Positions 44,088-47,760 of a DNA stretch of 47,760 bases are shown here, one piece after another. The stretch is from assembly GCA_003225295.1 (NCBI GenBank), contig QHYZ01000093.1:1-47760 (forward strand). The letters are read 5' to 3'. A program made the position numbers and the translations under genes. The notes below the pieces were generated by a model that was not told where the DNA came from, made no database searches, and was given only the letters and a program-made list of their open reading frames with translations. Source of the stretch: Acidobacteriota bacterium (lineage in GTDB: Bacteria > Acidobacteriota > Terriglobia > Acidiferrales > UBA7541). How positions within the stretch are numbered: position 1 is the stretch's first letter; each line of letters starts with the position of its first letter.

Positions 44088-45666
44088 CGTCGTCTTCCTC
44101 CCAATTTGTCCGACGCGGAAGAAATGTCAATTGAGAACCGGAGAAAACCTCTTCGCGTTCTCCAAACAGGGCGCTCCATGAATCGTCCAAATATGTCCAG
44201 CGTTCTGAATCAACGCAGCTCGGCTGCATGAGCGGTATATGCAGAATGCCGTGGCCTCCATCGCAGACCAACTCCGTTCCACTTCTTTCCAGAAAAAAGT
44301 CTCCGGCGCTCCTCAAATTCACTTGTGTTCCAAGACGTTTTAGGCAGGAGCGGCAGCGGCCAAGATGGTCGCGAATGGACCATGCGAGTGCCATTGTTGT
44401 TCCAATCCAAAAGAGCCACATCGCTCCTGCACTCATAACTGACTGCGTACTCCCGCCGCTTCCGAGCCCCGCCAGGTGAACTAGGTCAAGGCAAATGACG
44501 AGTATCACCATCAGCAAGAGAGCGCTCTTGAGAGCAAAGAACATCCACCAGTGGAAGCCATCACGCACATTCCCGCGCGGACCAGTGATAGCTAGGCGCG
44601 CAACTGGCCGCCACATGAGGATGAGAAGAATTAAGAATGCCAAGGCAAACCACGTCAGACATGATTCCAGAAACTCGTACTCCAATTCCTTCACTGAGAG
44701 GATTCCAAGCCTCGTGTTCAGCGGCATTGAACTTGCTCGGTTCATGGAGGTTTCGAGTACTTTCTTAGCCTCTATCGGATCTACGCCCGCAGGTATGCGA
44801 AGCAACGCACCAGGCCATTCGTACATCGGAAGCAGTGGACGCGAACCCGTCCCAAACGGAGTGAGCACGCCAACTTCGCGCGCCGCGAGCCGGCAATGTG
44901 GCGGGAGAACACCGATGATCTCGACCCGCCGGCCGTCAAGAAACAACGATTGCCCTACAACATGCCTATCGCTATGGAACTGACTCCTCCAAATCGCATC
45001 GCTCAGCACTATGCAGTTTCCACAGGTTGGCAACTCTGATTCTTGAAACCCTCTCCCGAGACTCGGACGAACACCGAGAAGCCCAAATAGTCCAGGTGTA
45101 ATCCTCGCGCTGAGAATGCTTTCCGTTCCCGACGGACCTCGTACCAGGCTCGGTCTCCATGCGTAAGCAGCAACCCCCGTGATCAATGGAATTTCCTTTG
45201 ATAGTTGAAAGATCCTGTCGCGCAGAAGCTCGGGTGCTAACCAGGGAGATCGGCCCACGACAAAGACAGTTATAAGGTGTTCTGCATCTGTATAAGGAGG
45301 AGGAGCAATGAGTTCGGAAAAGATTGAAGCTGGGTCACCGGCAAGGAACACCACCAGCACTGCCAGGATCGCGAAGATGCAAAATCGAGGCGTCCGTGGC
45401 CATTCATGAATGAAACTGAGAAATGCAACACGATTGAAACGGTGCCAGGTGGCATCTGCAAATGCCCCCCAACAATGTCGCAGTAGTTCTTGCTCGGTGC
45501 GCTTGCTCAGCCGCCCAGATTCCACGAGAAAGTGACACCAATGCCAGACTTCTCCTTCCCATTCCCGGAGCCACTCCACTCTCTGCCGACGCGGAACAAT
45601 CCAGCTCGCTAAGCGGAGTACGTGATTGCAACACCAAAGCAACTTTTTTAATCGGCGCTCGCCCAT
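44080..45666 (-). CDS. ADOP-like orphan permease (MacB periplasmic-core type), shortened
   Basis: 528 residues from ATG 45666, with TAGGAGAG ahead. The N-terminal cytoplasmic part (WLREWEGEVWHW) is usual in acidobacterial permease-like proteins. Next come one membrane helix (FCIFAILAVLVVFLAG, about 95-115), a MacB-PCD-like periplasmic core (about 120-320: ARITPGLFGLLGVRPSLGRG, IVLSDAIWRSQFHSDRHVVG, RRVEIIGVLPPHC), then three hydrophobic segments (about 330-445) and a soluble C-terminus with CRSCLKRLG. The orphan permease family typically has about 800 residues with two FtsX units; this one has only one core. No ATPase gene is adjacent. It is 9 bases from the PadR gene, so it is the regulated target. 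Confidence 0.8.
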   Translation of the reverse strand: MGERRLKKLLWCCNHVLRLASWIVPRRQRVEWLREWEGEVWHWCHFLVESGRLSKRTEQELLRHCWGAFADATWHRFNRVAFLSFIHEWPRTPRFCIFAILAVLVVFLAGDPASIFSELIAPPPYTDAEHLITVFVVGRSPWLAPELLRDRIFQLSKEIPLITGVAAYAWRPSLVRGPSGTESILSARITPGLFGLLGVRPSLGRGFQESELPTCGNCIVLSDAIWRSQFHSDRHVVGQSLFLDGRRVEIIGVLPPHCRLAAREVGVLTPFGTGSRPLLPMYEWPGALLRIPAGVDPIEAKKVLETSMNRASSMPLNTRLGILSVKELEYEFLESCLTWFALAFLILLILMWRPVARLAITGPRGNVRDGFHWWMFFALKSALLLMVILVICLDLVHLAGLGSGGSTQSVMSAGAMWLFWIGTTMALAWSIRDHLGRCRSCLKRLGTQVNLRSAGDFFLERSGTELVCDGGHGILHIPLMQPSCVDSERWTYLDDSWSALFGEREEVFSGSQLTFLPRRTNWEEDDDD

Positions 45667-45675
45667 CACTCTCTC

Positions 45676-45993
45676 CTAGCGACGCTTGCTCTTTTCAGCA
45701 GTAACGAGTTGTTCGAAGAGCGCGTAGCGCTCAAGCGCCTTGGCCAGCGTCTCCTTTCCTTCCCGGGTCAGTCTGTAATATTTGCGCGGCGGTCGCTGTT
45801 CAGCGAAGGCGGTGCGTTCTCCTTCCCAATTGGATTTGATCAACTCTAGTTGCTGAAGGCGCCGAAGCGCAGGGTAGACGGTACCGCTCGGGAGACCAGT
45901 AACGTCCATTATGTCGAAGCCATAGCTGTATCCAGATCTGATGGTCTGGAGCAACAGCGCCGATGTGTACGACAGTTTGGGGGTATCGTCCAT
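45676..45993 (-). CDS. PadR-family transcriptional regulator (acidobacterial type)
   Basis: 105 residues. The winged helix starts SYTSALLLQTIRSGYSYGFD; IMDVTGLPSGTVYPALRRLQ is the recognition helix region, followed by the wing RPPRKYYRLTREGKETL and a short C-terminal helix. PadR repressors act as dimers and release DNA on ligand or drug binding. The start ATG 45993 has no ribosome site; it is preceded within four bases by the operator palindrome, so the mRNA is nearly leaderless. The permease gene follows closely. Confidence 0.92.
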   Translation of the reverse strand: MDDTPKLSYTSALLLQTIRSGYSYGFDIMDVTGLPSGTVYPALRRLQQLELIKSNWEGERTAFAEQRPPRKYYRLTREGKETLAKALERYALFEQLVTAEKSKRR

Positions 45994-45996
45994 TTT

Positions 45997-46017
45997 CTAT
46001 GTAGCAATGCTACATAG
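45997..46017. promoter_or_regulatory. PadR operator palindrome
   Basis: CTATGTAGC (45997-46005), spacer AAT, GCTACATAG (46009-46017): a perfect nine-base inverted repeat matching the ATGTAGC...GCTACAT kind associated with acidobacterial PadR genes. It ends three bases from the ATG at 45993 and covers the -10 box on the minus strand. Confidence 0.75.
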
Positions 46018-46035
46018 GGGTAGACGACATGTCAA
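46007..46035 (-). promoter_or_regulatory. PadR promoter overlapped by operator
   Basis: On the minus strand, TTGACA (46035-46030, perfect -35) is followed by a 17-base spacer and TAGCAT (46012-46007, four of six matches to TATAAT). The -10 lies inside the operator, so repressor binding would block RNA polymerase. Transcription would start about ten bases before the PadR ATG, with no room for a ribosome site. Confidence 0.55.
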
Positions 46036-46127
46036 GCTAGCGACGCCAGCCGCGCTACTAGCGTGCCCCCCTTTAGGCCCATTATAGGGTCCCGAACGAG
46101 GATTTTGTTCTCGTAGCGCTTTCCTTC

Positions 46128-47585
46128 TTAGGCCGCTTTCAAGCCGACAGCCTCTACGAGATCGTCCAGCGCCTGAATGACGGCAGTATATCGACGATCG
46201 AGATCGCTGATCTTTTCTTTTGGGATAGATTCGTCAGCGACAAAAGGCTGCAGAATGCCGGCAGTCAGCGGAGCATAGATTTTTTCATAAAGCTTCAAGA
46301 ACACCAGGCAGATTTGATAGCCGTGGGGGAGAAGCCGGTAGCGGCGGGAATGAGGGATCTTTTCCACCAAACCCTTGGCGCGCAGCTTCCACAGGTCATA
46401 ACGGAGAGATCCCAGCTTGTACTCTTCCGGTGTCCTCCGGAGGGCCTGCAGGGTTTGCGGGTATAAGTCGCGGGTGGTGAAGGTGCCTTCGGCGGCGAGG
46501 TAGCAGAAACGCACCAGGGAATGCATGAGGGCCAACTGTCGGGGCTGATCCAGCTTCAGACCAGGGATGCGTCTGCCGTTAGGAAGAAGCGTGGGCTGGG
46601 TGAGTTGGCGAAGTTCCTCGTGGTCCACAAAGGTTTCCAAAATATCTTGCTGCACCTCCAGATAGCGGTCGATGATGCCGTTTAGCTTCTGCCGCAATTG
46701 AGGAAGATTCGCCACGGCCTTGCCAATGCCGTAATCGGTGGAGATATTGTTGGTCGCAGATTCGGTGCGGAGGAGGAAGCGGTCGCGGACGTATTGCTTG
46801 AGGAAGCCCTTGCGGTAGTGGCTGCGGATCACCGGGTTGGGTAGGTTCATATCCTCGATTACCGTTTGGAGCTTGCCGGCGTGATGGCGAGTGATGCGGC
46901 GGCCGAAGATCAAGGTGAGTTTGTTGGGTTGACCGATGGAGCGATTGGCGTCGAGGAGCCGTTGCTCGAGGGCATCGACGGCAGCACGACGACGAAAGAT
47001 GAGATTGTCGCAGAACTCCACCTGCGCAAAAAACAGCCGGTGCTGAACGCCGGCGTGCTTTCTCTCCTCGGCAGTGAAAAAGGGCGTGAAGCGGGTCAGC
47101 CATTTCTGGGCACAGGTGAGCAGATCGTCGGCGGTGAGAGAATCGGCGAGTTTCTGCAGGGTCTCAGGATCGGAACACTGCAAGAAGGCGTTAGCGCACT
47201 GCTGAAAGCGAATGCCACGCTCCTGCATGCGCAGGGCCAGCCAGTAATGCTGATTGAGACAGACGCGAGCGGAGAAGGGAAAATAGGGGCACACCCGTAC
47301 GAACATTTGTCCCCAACGGGAGTCTTGGACATAGAAGTTGTATTGGTCGACCCAGCGCCACTTCAGCTCCAGATGCCAACGATCATCTTTTCCGATGGCG
47401 GTCATGATGGTGGCGGGCTCGCGCGCTTTGATGATGGCCACGGCCTGATCGGGTTGGGCATGTCGGAAGTAGCGTTCCACGAAGTCATCGCGCCGGCCTG
47501 GGGGATCTTCTTGAATGGGTACACCCCATTTCTGGGAGCGGTTCTTGACCCAGTTGTGGTACTGCGTAGCGATATCGCGCAACAC
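46128..47585 (-). CDS. Large conserved protein of unknown function, N-terminus possibly beyond this start
   Basis: At least 485 residues from GTG 47585, and the same frame is open further up to 47723 (stop TGA 47726-47724), where FDYRCFDRILLHAAIQPFQ and FFWTYRQIYPVSR look like true protein. An ATG at 47716 opens MLCVS out of frame; dropping two bases would give ML-RFDYR, so either a CTG at 47711 starts it or there is a frameshift. The protein is rich in Arg, Tyr and Gln, soluble, without signal peptide. Long blocks such as LKWRWVDQYNFYVQDSRWG, FPFSARVCLNQHYWLALRMQ, TLIFGRRITRHHAGKLQTVI and LPHSRRYRLLPHGYQICLVF suggest a single conserved family; the last block (LRYDLWKLRAKGLVEKIPHS) looks like a winged helix. 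I recall it as a hypothetical family repeated in related genomes. No known function or transposase motif. Confidence 0.7.
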   Translation of the reverse strand: MLRDIATQYHNWVKNRSQKWGVPIQEDPPGRRDDFVERYFRHAQPDQAVAIIKAREPATIMTAIGKDDRWHLELKWRWVDQYNFYVQDSRWGQMFVRVCPYFPFSARVCLNQHYWLALRMQERGIRFQQCANAFLQCSDPETLQKLADSLTADDLLTCAQKWLTRFTPFFTAEERKHAGVQHRLFFAQVEFCDNLIFRRRAAVDALEQRLLDANRSIGQPNKLTLIFGRRITRHHAGKLQTVIEDMNLPNPVIRSHYRKGFLKQYVRDRFLLRTESATNNISTDYGIGKAVANLPQLRQKLNGIIDRYLEVQQDILETFVDHEELRQLTQPTLLPNGRRIPGLKLDQPRQLALMHSLVRFCYLAAEGTFTTRDLYPQTLQALRRTPEEYKLGSLRYDLWKLRAKGLVEKIPHSRRYRLLPHGYQICLVFLKLYEKIYAPLTAGILQPFVADESIPKEKISDLDRRYTAVIQALDDLVEAVGLKAA

Positions 47586-47760
47586 CTGCCGACTGACTGG
47601 ATAGATCTGGCGATAGGTCCAGAAAAAGCCGACGGCCCGCTGTTCCTGTTGAAAGGGTTGGATCGCGGCATGGAGCAGGATGCGATCGAAGCAACGATAA
47701 TCGAAACGCAGAGCATTTTTAGATCACCGGCGCAGCTCCGATCACATTTCTCTCCGCACA

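Noticed and set aside
44080-45666. Complete ABC transporter at the PadR locus
   Set aside because: No ATPase gene or Walker motifs are present; only a MacB-core-like permease.
1-47760. tRNA, rRNA, CRISPR arrays, prophage or IS transposase
   Set aside because: Looked for repeats, cloverleaf-like and transposase motifs by eye and found none that could be supported.

Overview
The window looks like a chromosomal segment of a soil-type Acidobacteriota (class Terriglobia or a relative). This is inferred from family content, not from a marker gene: an Oar-type TonB-dependent receptor with an N-terminal carboxypeptidase-like domain, a PadR regulator beside an orphan MacB-like permease (the acidobacterial PadR/ADOP pairing), a Ser/Thr kinase start of the acidobacterial type, a PilZ protein, and many Tat-exported enzymes. 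No rRNA, tRNA, CRISPR array, phage gene or recognisable transposase was seen. The left end cuts a multihaem cytochrome c gene, and the right end stops just above the start of a large conserved protein of unknown function.

Layout. 0-5 kb: a cytochrome fragment, a VOC-fold protein, a degenerate anti-sigma-like protein, a PilZ protein and a Tat-exported M24 peptidase homologue with altered metal ligands. 5-11.6 kb: a plus-strand peptide-utilisation-like group (TonB receptor behind a strong promoter, S9 prolyl-oligopeptidase-type peptidase, exported DUF3108-like protein). 11.6-17.9 kb: a zone of decay with a frameshifted DUF4386 gene, an ECF sigma factor interrupted by an in-frame TAA, a truncated SDR, a frameshifted 14-TM MFS exporter and an SDR/DUF302 chimera; an intact NarL-type response regulator and a PaaI-type thioesterase lie among them. 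17.9-23.7 kb: a complete RND efflux operon (adaptor, pump, outer-membrane channel). 23.9-27.3 kb: a broken membrane-protein gene, a STAS anti-anti-sigma protein, a secreted DUF4440 protein, an 84-bp kinase stub and a HugZ-type haem protein.

27.6-35 kb holds the most distinctive unit: a tightly packed minus-strand operon of PSD1/DUF1549/DUF1553 cytochrome, DUF1501 Tat protein, NHL-type Tat beta-propeller, and DUF2231 membrane cytochrome with a leucine-rich-repeat tail. The PSD1 and DUF1501 families are best known from Planctomycetes and have no established biochemical role; two single-haem proteins sharing the same haem-flanking motif bracket two Tat-exported proteins here. 35-41.4 kb: an LRR/Cys-pair protein, a MetE-like zinc methyltransferase homologue, a PhyH-type oxygenase that seems to lack an internal block, a 79-aa orphan, an outer-membrane barrel read from a probable CTG start, and a Tat-exported aldo/keto reductase. 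41.5-46.1 kb: a secreted esterase, a broken alpha/beta-hydrolase, an ADOP-like permease without ATPase, and a PadR repressor whose perfect palindromic operator lies over its own -10 box. The right edge carries the 485+ residue unknown.

About ten genes or remnants show frameshifts, a nonsense codon, truncation or deletion, while all the very long genes (970, 1067, 1086 and 722 codons) are open. That contrast argues for real gene decay rather than uniformly poor sequence, though single-base cases could still be assembly errors.
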